In this document: positions 26,008-34,877 of the stretch, piece by piece
Layout: each line of letters starts with the position of its first letter
Position numbering within the stretch: the first letter of the stretch is position 1
NCBI GenBank assembly: GCA_018435665.1
Contig: JAHDND010000092.1
Coordinates: 1-49,636 of the forward strand
DNA from: Candidatus Thiosymbion sp.
Lineage (GTDB): Bacteria > Pseudomonadota > Gammaproteobacteria > Chromatiales > Chromatiaceae
DNA: 49,636 nucleotides
Direction of reading: 5' to 3'
Made by a program: the position numbers and the translations under genes
Notes under the pieces: generated by a model
Told to the model about the DNA's origin: nothing
Seen by the model: the letters and a program-made list of their open reading frames with translations, nothing else
The model's database searches: none

Positions 26008-27386
26008 CCCGTCATCTCCAGATACCCCCGGCCAATCTCCCGCTCCCCTTCCAGAAGCTGGACCACGCCCTCCCAGTAGACGACGCCGGTGGAACGTCGC
26101 CCGTCCAGTTCCTGATCGTCCATCAGCGGCTGTAACCTCCAACTCTGCCCCGCGATGTCCAGTTCCCAGGTCACGGGGTAGGTCTTGCCCGTGCGGGGAG
26201 ACTGCCAGGTACGCCCAGGCCGGAAGCGGACCTCTTCCAGCGCCAGGGCCCGCGGCATAGGGGCACCCGATTCCTGTGCTCCGTGCTCCAGTGACTCCGG
26301 CACTAGGGCATATGGTTCTTGGGTATATGATTCTTGGGCATGCGGCTGCAGGGCACGCGACGGCAGAATCTGCGGCTCAACGGTCTGTGGCGTCGGGGAC
26401 TCAGGCAGGGCATTGGGCGCGACCAGGGTGCCCGCCGTCCATAGGGCGCCGCCATCCCGGTGGCGCATCTGAAAGGCCATCAGGGAGCCACCGTCGTGGA
26501 GGTTGATCCCGATCCAATCCCAGCCCGCCGCCTCGGGCGACAAAAGCTCGCTGGACCATTCATGATCCAGCCAGGCCTGGCCACTCACCTCCCGGTCCAC
26601 ACCGTCCAGCCGCAATTGGCCGGTCACCGCCAGCTGGGGACGGCTGTAATAGTAGCTAGCGGCGGTCGGGTCCGGGGTCTTCTGGCTGAAGCCACCCCGG
26701 CCATTGAGGACTGGCGGGCCCGACGGGATCAGGCGCAGATCCAAGGTAAAGTCAGGGGTCGCGACTCGCGCCTGGTAGCCAGCATCCCTCCCCGCATCCT
26801 TCCCAGCATCCACCAACCGCAGCTCCCAGTCCCGCAACAAGACGTGGGTCCGGCCGGTCGCGGCCCCGGCCAGGGGCTCCAGGGCGCGCTCCGCCATCTC
26901 GGCGTGCCGCAGGCGACCGCTGGCGGGATCGGCGATGGCGGCGTGGGCGAGGATCAGGTGACGGGGGGCAAAGCGGCTGGGGTTATCGGCACCGATGCCG
27001 GTACCGACCCGGAAAAAGGTGATCTGAAAACCCCGCTCGACCCCCTCCGCGTCGCCAAGCCAGCCGGTGATGTACCACCACTCGATGCGAAAGTCCGGAT
27101 GAACGCCCGTGTCCCGCGGAAAGATCAGGGGGCGATCGGGGACGACCGGGGCGAAATGTCCCCCCGGCTGATCAGCCACCTGGCCCAAGGCATCCGTCAC
27201 TTCCGCGGCCGCGAACCGGAACGGCAGCACCACCGCCAGGGTCAGCAAAAGGATCTGTGAAAGATTCAGGTCCAACAGGGCACTCAGATCAAACTGATGC
27301 CAGGGGCGTGACCGCAGCCTCCCTAGGTAGGGAACCCGCCCAGGCTGCCTACCCTTTCCTTCCCGCACCACCCGCTCAACGCTCAT
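26001..27386 (-). CDS. AttH/CrtC-like lipocalin-fold protein of an ABC export module
   Basis: The 461-residue protein has a hydrophobic N-terminal segment (about 42-62, LSQILLLTLAVVLPFRFAAA), probably a signal or anchor after a long basic leader. The rest matches AttH/CrtC-like hydrolase-fold proteins: PDFRIEWWYITGWL, GFQITFFRVG, AWLDHEWSSELL and WDWIGINLHDGGSLMAFQMR. AttH is the accessory part of AttEFGH-type ABC systems, and the two genes transcribed just before it encode the permease and ATPase, which supports that reading. Residues about 330-375 form a repetitive Gln/Glu/Pro insertion (AQESYTQEPYALVPES). The ATG at 27386 has GAGG five bases upstream; a GTG at 27392 is an alternative. Confidence 0.85.
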   Translation of the reverse strand: MSVERVVREGKGRQPGRVPYLGRLRSRPWHQFDLSALLDLNLSQILLLTLAVVLPFRFAAAEVTDALGQVADQPGGHFAPVVPDRPLIFPRDTGVHPDFRIEWWYITGWLGDAEGVERGFQITFFRVGTGIGADNPSRFAPRHLILAHAAIADPASGRLRHAEMAERALEPLAGAATGRTHVLLRDWELRLVDAGKDAGRDAGYQARVATPDFTLDLRLIPSGPPVLNGRGGFSQKTPDPTAASYYYSRPQLAVTGQLRLDGVDREVSGQAWLDHEWSSELLSPEAAGWDWIGINLHDGGSLMAFQMRHRDGGALWTAGTLVAPNALPESPTPQTVEPQILPSRALQPHAQESYTQEPYALVPESLEHGAQESGAPMPRALALEEVRFRPGRTWQSPRTGKTYPVTWELDIAGQSWRLQPLMDDQELDGRRSTGVVYWEGVVQLLEGEREIGRGYLEMTGY

Positions 27387-27471
27387 CTCCACCTCTCCCC
27401 TGCGATCTCGGCCGGTCTCCTCTTATCCCCACCAGCCACGCGCCCCAAAAGCCACCGCCCTGACCCGCGCA

Positions 27472-30093
27472 TCACCAATCCTCCCGCACCGCCAACACCG
27501 CCTCCTGGCGCATGGCCTGGCGACCCGCCAAGGCCGCGGCCAGGGCGGAGAGCAGGATCATTGCCAGACTGAAGAGCAGCAGCAGTCCCCAGGGCCATTG
27601 GACCTCCATGCTCCAGTGGAAACTCTGGGGGTTGATGACCTTGATCAGGATCAGGGCCATGGCCCCGCCCGTGACCAGTCCGACGAGGACCCCGATCAGG
27701 GCGGTCAGGCCGGCCTCCAGGGCCAGCAGGTGGGCCACCTGGCGTCGCAATAGGCCGAGATGGCGCAGGATGCCCAGCTCCTTGCGCCGGCTGGTGGCCA
27801 GGGCGGCGAAACTGGTGCTGATGCCGAAGAGGCCGATCATCACCGCCACCGCCTCCATGAGATAGGTCACCAAAAAGGTGCGATCGAAGATTGCCAGGAT
27901 CATCCCCCGCAGTTCACCCGGCAGGATCATCTCCGTCACCGCCTTGCCCAGCAGGTCGCGAATGACCGGCATCAACGCCTGGGGGTCCGTGCTGGCATCG
28001 AGGAAGAGGCCCAGGTCGTTGACGCCCTCGTCCCCGGTCAAGTGGCGATAGGTGGCGATCTCGATGGCGACCGCCCCCTGCTGCCGGGCATAGTCCCGCC
28101 AGATGCCGGCGACCAGAAAGCGCTGCATTCGCCCCCCCAGGGGTAAGTCGAGGGGAGCGCCCACGCCGAGCCCCAGGCGATCCGCCACGGCCTCGGTGAT
28201 CCAGGCGGGTGGAAACCGGTGAGGAGCCGGATCGACATGCCTATAGGAGATGCCCGCCTCCAAACTGCCCGCCACCAGGGGCAAAGGGGCCTCCGCACCG
28301 ATGGGCCGGGCGATGAGGGTCATCGCCTCCCCCCCGGCCCCAAGACGCAAGGTCTCGTAGCGGATGGGGCGGATCCCCTGGACCCCGGGCAAGGCCGCCA
28401 GTCGCGCCACGGCCGCGGCATCCAGATAACCGCTGGTCCCCGCTGGGGCCGCCCGCACGTAGAGACCGGCGGGGAGCATCTGGGTCAGCCAGGCCCCCAG
28501 GGAGACGCGGAAGGAGTTGACCATGATCGCCATGGACACCGCCAGCGCCACGCTGGCGACGATCCCGGCGCCCGCCACCACCGCCTGGCCGGGGGCGGCG
28601 GCGAGGCGCGCCCGGGCCAGGCGCCACAGGGTCGAGCTGCGTCCAGGCAGTGGGCGGAGCACCAGGGGGGTGATCCCCGGCAGGAGCAGGACCGCCCCCA
28701 CCACCAACAGCAGCACCGCCAGATAGCCGCCGATGGGCAGCCCGGCCAGGGGCGGCAACCCGCACAGCAGGGCCGCCGCGGTCAGGAGACCCAGGGCGAG
28801 ACCCCAGCGCGGGCGGGCATGGTAGGCCTCGGCCTCGTCTCCCGCCCGCAGGCCCCGGGCGGTGACCATGCGCGTCGCCTCCCGCGCCGGCAGCCAGGCC
28901 CCGGCCGTCCCCGCCGCCACGCCCAGGCCCAGATAGGCCAGCACCAGCCCGGGCTGAAAACTGAGGGTGGGCGTCAGGCCGCGGAAATAGCCCGCGCCCA
29001 GGTCGGCCCCCAGCAGGCGGAAGGCGAGCCCGGTGAGGCCATGGGCCAGGGCCACCCCCACCACTCCCCCCACCAGGCCCAGCAGGGCGCCCTCCCCCAG
29101 CAGCCCCCGCCGCAGACCCGCCCGATCCAGGCCCAGGGCGCGGACCAGGGCAAACTCCTGCCGGCGACGCACCACCGCCAGCCATTGGGCGGAAAAGACC
29201 AGGAAGGCCCCGGTCAGGAGGGCGATCGCCGCCAGCATGGTCAGATTGACCCGATAGGCTCGGGACAGGCCCTCCAGCTCCGACTGGGCCTCTGTGGGGG
29301 TATGAAGCGAGACCCCCGGCGGCAGCTCGACGGCCAGGTCCCGCCGCAGCCCCTCGCGATCAACGCCGGGGGCGAGACGCAGGTCGATGCGGGACAGGCG
29401 CCCGATCTGGCCGAAGGTCCGCTGGGCGGCGGCAATATCCATCACCGCCAGGGCCTGGCCCCTGCCCGCCCCGGGGACCTGACCGGCGATGGTGAGGATG
29501 GCCTGCCCCAGCCCCGACTGGACCGCTAGTTGCTCCCCGCTGGTCAGCCCGAGCTGACTGGCGGCGGCGGGGCTGAGGAAGAGGACGCCCTCCTGGAGGG
29601 GCTGAAGGCGGAAATCCTGTCTGGCCGTGGGCGCCGCCAAGGCCGGGGTCTCCGCCCCCGAGGTTGCCTGGGTCTCATCTTCCACCGCTGCCACCGGCAG
29701 GAGGGTGGGCGTCACCCGGGCGAGGCGGAAGAGGTCGACGCCCAGGATGCGCAGGTTTCGTTCCCGTCCCGGCAGACGCGCCTCGATCTCCAGCAGGGGG
29801 CTGGCCTCGGCAATCTCCGGCCGCTGGGCCAGGCGGAGATATAGGGCCTCGTCGAAGCCGGCCTGAGGCCCGACCACCTGGAGATCCGCCTCGCCACTGA
29901 GCACCCGCATGCCGCGACCGAACTCGTTCAGGGCCTCGGCATGGATGAGCTGCACCGCCAGGCCCAGGGCCACCCCCAGGGCGATGGCCAGGATCGAGAG
30001 CAGGGTCGCCAGACGCCGTCGCCAGAGGCTGGCCAGGAACAGGTGCCAGAGAATGGGGTCAGGCCGCCAGCCCAGGACCCTCAGGCGGGGCAT
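27472..30093 (-). CDS. FtsX-type ABC transporter permease, double-domain (AttFG-like)
   Basis: The 873-residue protein has an N-terminal membrane helix (LATLLSILAIALGVALGLAVQ), a large periplasmic MacB-type domain, three membrane helices of an FtsX domain (about 285-410), further helices, a second periplasmic part and a second FtsX domain at the C-terminus (ILRHLGLLRRQVAHLLALEAG). It corresponds to both permease halves fused, in place of the separate AttF and AttG proteins. It lies between the ATPase gene (72 bases upstream) and the AttH-like gene (85 bases downstream), all on the minus strand. The likely role is moving a lipid or peptide out of the inner membrane. Confidence 0.9.
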   Translation of the reverse strand: MPRLRVLGWRPDPILWHLFLASLWRRRLATLLSILAIALGVALGLAVQLIHAEALNEFGRGMRVLSGEADLQVVGPQAGFDEALYLRLAQRPEIAEASPLLEIEARLPGRERNLRILGVDLFRLARVTPTLLPVAAVEDETQATSGAETPALAAPTARQDFRLQPLQEGVLFLSPAAASQLGLTSGEQLAVQSGLGQAILTIAGQVPGAGRGQALAVMDIAAAQRTFGQIGRLSRIDLRLAPGVDREGLRRDLAVELPPGVSLHTPTEAQSELEGLSRAYRVNLTMLAAIALLTGAFLVFSAQWLAVVRRRQEFALVRALGLDRAGLRRGLLGEGALLGLVGGVVGVALAHGLTGLAFRLLGADLGAGYFRGLTPTLSFQPGLVLAYLGLGVAAGTAGAWLPAREATRMVTARGLRAGDEAEAYHARPRWGLALGLLTAAALLCGLPPLAGLPIGGYLAVLLLVVGAVLLLPGITPLVLRPLPGRSSTLWRLARARLAAAPGQAVVAGAGIVASVALAVSMAIMVNSFRVSLGAWLTQMLPAGLYVRAAPAGTSGYLDAAAVARLAALPGVQGIRPIRYETLRLGAGGEAMTLIARPIGAEAPLPLVAGSLEAGISYRHVDPAPHRFPPAWITEAVADRLGLGVGAPLDLPLGGRMQRFLVAGIWRDYARQQGAVAIEIATYRHLTGDEGVNDLGLFLDASTDPQALMPVIRDLLGKAVTEMILPGELRGMILAIFDRTFLVTYLMEAVAVMIGLFGISTSFAALATSRRKELGILRHLGLLRRQVAHLLALEAGLTALIGVLVGLVTGGAMALILIKVINPQSFHWSMEVQWPWGLLLLFSLAMILLSALAAALAGRQAMRQEAVLAVREDW

Positions 30094-30165
30094 GATGGAA
30101 CGATTCCCACGACTAAAACCCGGATGTTCATCAGGCCTCGGCGGCCACGGCCAGACCTGGAGCGG

Positions 30166-30843
30166 TCATGAGGGCTCGGCGGCATCGACCAGGCCCTGGG
30201 ACGTCAGACGCAGAACGCGATCGGCGAAGGCCGCCGCTTGCCGCGAATGGGTGACCATGATGCCCATGGCCCCAGCGCCACGAATGCCCTCGAATAGGAG
30301 TTCCAGCACGCCCAGCGCCCGCCCCGGGTCCAGATTGCCGGTCGGCTCGTCGCACAACACCAGCCGGGGCGCGTGGACCAGGGCGCGGGCAATGGCCACC
30401 CGCTGCATTTCCCCGCCGGACAGATGCCGCGGCCAGTCGTCGGCGCGCCGGTCGAGACCGACTCGCGCCAGCATGGCCCGCGCCCGCTCGTCCGCCTCGA
30501 CCGCATCCCGGTCGAGCAGCCACAGCGGCAGGGCGACATTCTGCGCCAGGGTGAGATGAGGCAGGAGATGAAAGGCCTGAAAGACGAAGCCGAAGTCCCG
30601 CCGCCGCAGGCGGGCGAAGGCATCCTCATCCAGGGCCGTCAGGTCCCGGTCCCCCAACTGGACCCGGCCCCCGTCCACCCCCTCCAATCCGGCGATGCAG
30701 TTGAGCAGGGTGGATTTGCCGACCCCCGACTCGCCCATGATGGCCACGGACTCCCCGGGCGCCAGCCGCATGGACACCGTGGCAAAGAGTGGTCGGTCCT
30801 CGACGGCATCAAAGTGTTTGGCCAGATTGTCGATTGCAAGCAT
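30166..30843 (-). CDS. ABC transporter ATP-binding protein (AttE/LolD-like)
   Basis: The 225-residue ATPase has Walker A GESGVGKST, the Q-loop FVFQAFHLLPHLTL, the signature HLSGGEMQRVAIARAL, Walker B LVLCDEPTGNLD and the switch histidine in MVTHSRQAAAF. This is the MacB/LolD/AttE type, which works with FtsX-like permeases. The ATG at 30843 has AGGAGG about seven bases upstream, so a longer frame from 30984 is not used. It is first in the unit of ATPase, permease and AttH-like protein. Confidence 0.95.
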   Translation of the reverse strand: MLAIDNLAKHFDAVEDRPLFATVSMRLAPGESVAIMGESGVGKSTLLNCIAGLEGVDGGRVQLGDRDLTALDEDAFARLRRRDFGFVFQAFHLLPHLTLAQNVALPLWLLDRDAVEADERARAMLARVGLDRRADDWPRHLSGGEMQRVAIARALVHAPRLVLCDEPTGNLDPGRALGVLELLFEGIRGAGAMGIMVTHSRQAAAFADRVLRLTSQGLVDAAEPS

Positions 30844-31367
30844 CGGGGGCCTCCTGCGCCAGTTGCAACGCCTGCCGGTGAACTGATCATGCATTGTGGC
30901 AACCCCCGCCAGACGGATCAATCCACCTTCACCGGCGGACGCTATACCAGCACCCCAGATCGAACCGGAGTTCCTGCGGCGCATGTTCAGCGTCGAGGAT
31001 TATGAGATGGCGGGCAACCTGGATAAAGCCGTAAATTCTTCCGTACCGATGCACCACGAGCGGAGTGACGAATCGGCCATTGATTCGCTCGACGAAGGTA
31101 CGTCAACCATCGCCAGGACTTGCTCGATGGCCTGAACGAAGTGCTGACGCGCTACCGCGCCGAGTAGCGCGCGGAGCCCAAAGCCCGCGGCCTTGCGCCC
31201 CGGCTCGCAGAGCCACGCCTGCGCCCGGAGCATGCGGGGTAGGTCATAGGTGCGCACCAGGGCAGGTACCTTGCGATGAGTCCATACAAAGAGGCGTTCA
31301 TGAGGAACCTTCAGCAAAGTGCCACGGGGGATTCTGGACTCTTAATGACGCTTAACTGTCAAAGGGC
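30844..31367. other. 524-base region with decayed coding remnants
   Basis: No intact gene is supported. On the plus strand an 80-codon frame (30896-31135) contains FLRRMFSVEDYEMAGNLDKA and seems to continue, after a frame change near 31098, as VNHRQDLLDGLNEVLTRYRAE, ending at a stop at 31168 or so. That looks like the C-terminus of a real protein. The minus strand is open over 31000-31317 but matches nothing recognised. The region lies between the ABC ATPase start and the stop of the cytochrome gene. Confidence 0.4.
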
Positions 31368-32489
31368 CTAGGCACCGCCGCTAGTGGCTGACCCGCTGAT
31401 CGATCCAGGCGATTGCTTGTAATGGCCCTCGATGACGCTGGTGGCATGGCAGCCGAAGCAGATGCTCTCCATCTTGGCGCGGCGATCCTTCCAGGTTAGG
31501 ACCTCGACGACCTTGGAGCCCTTGGCCTCGTCGCCAACCTTGGGGATCTCCTTGCCCTCGGGGACGTCGAACTCGTTGCCATTTTCCAGCTTCACCAGGT
31601 TCATCTTGGTGGAGATGGGGGGCCGCAGGGTCCAGGAGATACGCTCACCGACATTGTGAGTCTTGGGCTGGTTTACGCCGGCGCTCATGTGGCAGGTGGC
31701 GCAGGTGGGGGCGGCGGAGTAATCGACGCCGGCGATCCACTTATCCGAGTCCAGGTTCATCTCGTCGATCTTGGCGCGGTAGATGATGCCGTGCTTGGAC
31801 TCGTTGTAGACCTCGATCTGGGGATGGTCGGGGCCGACGTGGCATTTACCGCAGGTGTCCGGGGTGCGGGCCTGTTCGCGAGAGAAGCGGTGACGGCCAT
31901 GGCAAGCGGTGCAGGAGCCCTTGGACCCATCGGGATTCAACCGGCCAATACCCGTATTGGGCCAGCTACCCGGCAGGGGACGGCCTTTGTCCTTGCCTTC
32001 GGTGATGAATTCCAGCGTGCCGCCGTGGCACTGACGACAGCCGGCGTTCACCGCCGCCGGTCCACCCACCACTTCGCCCATCAGGTTGTCCAGGGAGGCG
32101 AGGATGTCACCCGCCTTGGAGTGATGGGAGCCGTCCATCTCCTCGAATTCGGTGGTATGGCACTTGGAGCAATCCTTGGGGGTGACCACGATGGAGATCA
32201 GGGCACCTTCATGGGTAAAGGCATCGATTTCCCCCTCCTTCGCCTCATGGCAGTCCAGGCAGTTGACCCCGTTCTGGCCATGCTGGCTGTGGTTCCACTC
32301 CCAATAGAGGCCAGGATTTTCCGTCATGTGGCAATCAACGCATTCCTGACCGGCGGGATTTCCCCAATCGACGCCGGCCTTCCCCTCGGGGCGGTCGGCC
32401 TGGACCGGACCATTGGCCACCATCAAGGCCAAGGCCGCCAAACTGGAACTAAGCCAAGCGACCTTGCGGACTTGGCGACTGGTGTTCAT
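31368..32489 (-). CDS. Octaheme c-type cytochrome of the hydroxylamine oxidoreductase family, short form
   Basis: The 373-residue product has a Sec signal peptide (cleavage probably after VQA at about 31) and eight CxxCH haem sites, at Cys50, 77, 107, 151, 193, 213, 263 and 344. YNESKHGIIY and AAPTCATCHMSAG, followed by THNVGERISWTLRPPIS, are hallmarks of the HAO/octaheme nitrite reductase-like family. It ends 26 residues after the last haem, while HAO proteins continue for well over 100 residues with a helical domain that carries the tyrosine cross-linked to haem P460. This protein therefore probably lacks that cross-link and would act as a reductase or electron carrier. The N-terminal half is normal. 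An FNR/DNR-like box lies upstream. Confidence 0.88.
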   Translation of the reverse strand: MNTSRQVRKVAWLSSSLAALALMVANGPVQADRPEGKAGVDWGNPAGQECVDCHMTENPGLYWEWNHSQHGQNGVNCLDCHEAKEGEIDAFTHEGALISIVVTPKDCSKCHTTEFEEMDGSHHSKAGDILASLDNLMGEVVGGPAAVNAGCRQCHGGTLEFITEGKDKGRPLPGSWPNTGIGRLNPDGSKGSCTACHGRHRFSREQARTPDTCGKCHVGPDHPQIEVYNESKHGIIYRAKIDEMNLDSDKWIAGVDYSAAPTCATCHMSAGVNQPKTHNVGERISWTLRPPISTKMNLVKLENGNEFDVPEGKEIPKVGDEAKGSKVVEVLTWKDRRAKMESICFGCHATSVIEGHYKQSPGSISGSATSGGA

Positions 32490-32912
32490 GTGCGCGCACT
32501 CCTCAACAGGTAGGACAAACCCCCGCGGCCGGACGGGCCTAGCGTGAGGCGATACTCCGAGCGTGGGAAAGCAGCACGATCGCGCCGCTGATTCCAGCCC
32601 CTTGGTATACAGCTCCCTACCCGCGCCTCTATTGTTATTTCTTGCGGCGCTCGCTCCACTCCCCCACTGGCATTTTGACAGTCAGGGCGTGAATCGCCTT
32701 GACATAAGTCAAAAAACAGCCCCAGTTCTATGCCCCCATAGAATGGATTGATGGATCGCCAGCCGGGGCGGGGCCCTTATCAGGTTGACGATGCGGAAGG
32801 GACCCTGGCCTTGGCCATCCCGTGATCGACACGCCCACGCCGCCGCGGCTGGCAAGCAACACGGCGGTTTGACGGGGGGTGCCCATCCCGGCGACCTCGG
32901 GCGAACGGGTGG
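32490..32912 (-). promoter_or_regulatory. Upstream region of the octaheme cytochrome gene
   Basis: This 423-base gap lies between lipA and the cytochrome gene. The clear signal is the palindrome at 32699-32712 with a -10-like CAAAAT (32677-32672) downstream on the minus strand. The rest, including 32713-32912 next to lipA, shows no gene or clear hairpin. Confidence 0.5.
32699..32712 (-). promoter_or_regulatory. FNR/DNR-type binding site
   Basis: TTGACATAAGTCAA is a perfect palindrome of the TTGAC-N4-GTCAA type used by DNR/NnrR and close to the FNR consensus TTGAT-N4-ATCAA. If it sits at -41.5, transcription would start near 32664 and the -10 would fall at 32677-32672 (CAAAAT), which is the right place. 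The leader before the cytochrome ATG would then be about 175 bases. Confidence 0.65.
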
Positions 32913-33914
32913 TCAGGGCCGGACCCGCGCCAGGGCCTCCGCGGCCTGGTGGTCCGCCTGATAAGACGAGCGGACCAGGGCGCCACTGGCGATGTGGGTG
33001 AAACCCATCCCCTCCCCCGCCTGGCGCAGGGCGGCGAACGCCTCCGGGGTCCAGTAACGACGGACGGGGAGGTGGGCGCGACTGGGGGCCAGGTACTGAC
33101 CGATGGTCAGCATGTCGCAACCGTGGGCGCGCAGGTCGGCCATCACCGCCAGGACCTCGTCCTCTTCCTCGCCCAGGCCGAGCATGAGCCCGGACTTGGT
33201 GGGGATGTCCGGGTGGCGCTCCTTGAAGGCGCGCAGCAGGGCCAGGGAGCCGGCATAGTCGGCGCCGGGGCGGGCCTGGGGATAGAGCCGGGGGACCGTC
33301 TCCAGGTTGTGATTGAAGAGGTCCGGCCGGCCGTCGCCGCTGAACTGGGCGAGGGCCAGGGCCTCGCGACCACGAAAGTCGGGCACCAGCACCTCCAGCC
33401 GCGTGTCCGGACTGCGGCGGCGAATGGCGCGCAGGCAGGCGGCGAAGTGGCCGGCGCCACCGTCGCGCAGATCGTCGCGGTCGACGGAGGTGATGACCAC
33501 GTAGCGCAGGCCGAGGGCGGCGATGGATTGGGCCAGGTGCTCGGGTTCCTCGGCATCCACCGGCGCTGGGCGCCCATGGGCGACGTCGCAGAAGGGGCAG
33601 CGGCGGGTGCAGACATCGCCGAGGATCATGAAGGTGGCGGTGCCGTGGTTGAAGCACTCGCCCAGATTGGGACACTGGGCCTCCTCGCAGACGGTGGCGA
33701 GGCGGGCCTCGCGCAACAGGCGCTTGATGCGCGTCACCCCGGGACCGATGGGGGCGCGGGCGCGGATCCAGCTTGGCTTGCGCAAGGGCTCTGCCAGGGG
33801 CTCGACCTTGACCGGGATGCGGGCCACCTTGTCCTGGCCCCGTTGATGGGTCTCGGGGGTGGCGCGGGATGGGGCGTCCAGGGAGGGCGGCGGGACTTGG
33901 CTGACAATCGACAT
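32913..33914 (-). CDS. lipA: Lipoyl synthase
   Basis: LipA is a radical SAM enzyme that inserts two sulfur atoms into protein-bound octanoyl groups. The 333-residue product has both cluster motifs: Cys76, 81, 87 in [12 protein letters not shown] (auxiliary 4Fe-4S) and Cys102, 106, 109 in CTRRCPFCD (radical SAM). The conserved RSSY is near the C-terminus ([10 protein letters not shown]), where its serine ligates the auxiliary cluster. No lipB is adjacent. The dihydrolipoamide dehydrogenase-like gene at 22697 is the only other lipoyl-related gene in the window. Confidence 0.97.
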   Translation of the reverse strand: MSIVSQVPPPSLDAPSRATPETHQRGQDKVARIPVKVEPLAEPLRKPSWIRARAPIGPGVTRIKRLLREARLATVCEEAQCPNLGECFNHGTATFMILGDVCTRRCPFCDVAHGRPAPVDAEEPEHLAQSIAALGLRYVVITSVDRDDLRDGGAGHFAACLRAIRRRSPDTRLEVLVPDFRGREALALAQFSGDGRPDLFNHNLETVPRLYPQARPGADYAGSLALLRAFKERHPDIPTKSGLMLGLGEEEDEVLAVMADLRAHGCDMLTIGQYLAPSRAHLPVRRYWTPEAFAALRQAGEGMGFTHIASGALVRSSYQADHQAAEALARVRP

Positions 33915-33978
33915 GGGGTTTAGTCCAGAGAGAAGGGCTGCTTAGGCCCGGGGAAGCCGAAGCAAGCAAGGTATAGCC

Positions 33979-34136
33979 ATCGCACTCAATTTTCGGTTTT
34001 TCCGGGTCGGGTGGCGTCTGGCGGGGGACGCCGTGAATCCGTCCCTGGAGGCTTGACGACCGCATCCTTGCGGTCGACACCCCCGCCAGACGCCCCCCGA
34101 CCCTCCCTTACACAATGCCGAAAACTAAAATGCGGT
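33979..34136 (+). repeat. MITE-like palindromic repeat, copy E (best preserved)
   Basis: Outer arms CAATTTTCGG and CCGAAAACTAAAATG and inner arms GGGTCGGGTGGCGTCTGGCG and CGCCAGACGCCCCCCGACCC are all intact. The centre contains GTGAATCCGTCCCTGGAGGC, then TTGACGACC and a GACCGCATCCTTGCGGTC hairpin. It lies between lipA and lutC. The remaining bases of the gap are featureless. Confidence 0.9.
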
Positions 34137-34148
34137 CTGTAGAAGCGG

Positions 34149-34877
34149 TCAGGCGAGCGCCCCGGCCAAGGCAGCCGTGGGGTCCCGGGGCGGGTTCAGG
34201 TGCGGGTCCGCGGCACCCCGCCCCGCTCGGATCAGGACCAGCAGTTCCTTGGGACCATGGACGCCGTAGGCCAGGGTCTGCTCGATGTCGGCGGACTTGG
34301 ATGGCCCGGAAATCAGCAAGGCATTGGTCGGCAGGCCCCGGCCCGCCCAATCCTCCTCGACCAGGAATTCGTGAAAGGTCGAGCGGATGCGGTCCGCCTC
34401 CAGGACCACGGCGTGGATGGGGGGGACCAGGGACATCAGGCGAGGCTCCTGGATGCTGGGCCAGAGGACCAGGGTCCCGGTCTCGGCGATCCCGCCCAGG
34501 CAGCCGGTGAGGCTGGCGTCGGTGGCAGTGAAGAGCTGGGTCCGGCAGGCCTCGATGGGTTGGTCATGGGGGATCAGGGCGATCGCCCCCCGATCGGGCC
34601 AGGCCCTCACCAGTTCCGCGCCCAGGGCCGTGTCGGCGGCGTAACGCAGATTGGTCGCGCCCTTGGCTTGCAGGCGGGAAAACAGGCAGGCCGGCCAATC
34701 GTCTCCCACCAGGATCACCTCGCCGCGGACCGCCGTCAGCGCCGCGATGAAGCGCCGCAGTCGTTCCTCGGGGGACCAGTCGAAGCGGCGGACCGGATTC
34801 TCCGGGGCGGGGCGGGCGCCGCCGGGGGTCCCGCGCCGCAGGCGCTGGAGGATGGCCTCCCGGGCCGGGCTATTCAT
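34149..34877 (-). CDS. lutC: LutC-like lactate utilization protein (LUD domain)
   Basis: LutC is the LUD-domain member of the three-part LutABC L-lactate oxidation system. The 242-residue product shows the family pattern LPTNALLISGPSKSADIEQTL and GVHGPKELLVLI at the C-terminus, and AETGTLVLWP in the middle. The ATG at 34877 overlaps the lutB stop by eight bases. A longer frame upstream runs through lutB and is not used. Confidence 0.92.
   Translation of the reverse strand: MNSPAREAILQRLRRGTPGGARPAPENPVRRFDWSPEERLRRFIAALTAVRGEVILVGDDWPACLFSRLQAKGATNLRYAADTALGAELVRAWPDRGAIALIPHDQPIEACRTQLFTATDASLTGCLGGIAETGTLVLWPSIQEPRLMSLVPPIHAVVLEADRIRSTFHEFLVEEDWAGRGLPTNALLISGPSKSADIEQTLAYGVHGPKELLVLIRAGRGAADPHLNPPRDPTAALAGALA

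Noticed and set aside
30144..31005. Longer ATPase frame starting at 30984
   Set aside because: The ATG at 30843 has AGGAGG at the right spacing and matches the family N-terminus.
32728..34080. 450-codon frame overlapping lipA on the same strand
   Set aside because: Arg/Pro/Gly-rich shadow in another frame; lipA has both cysteine motifs.
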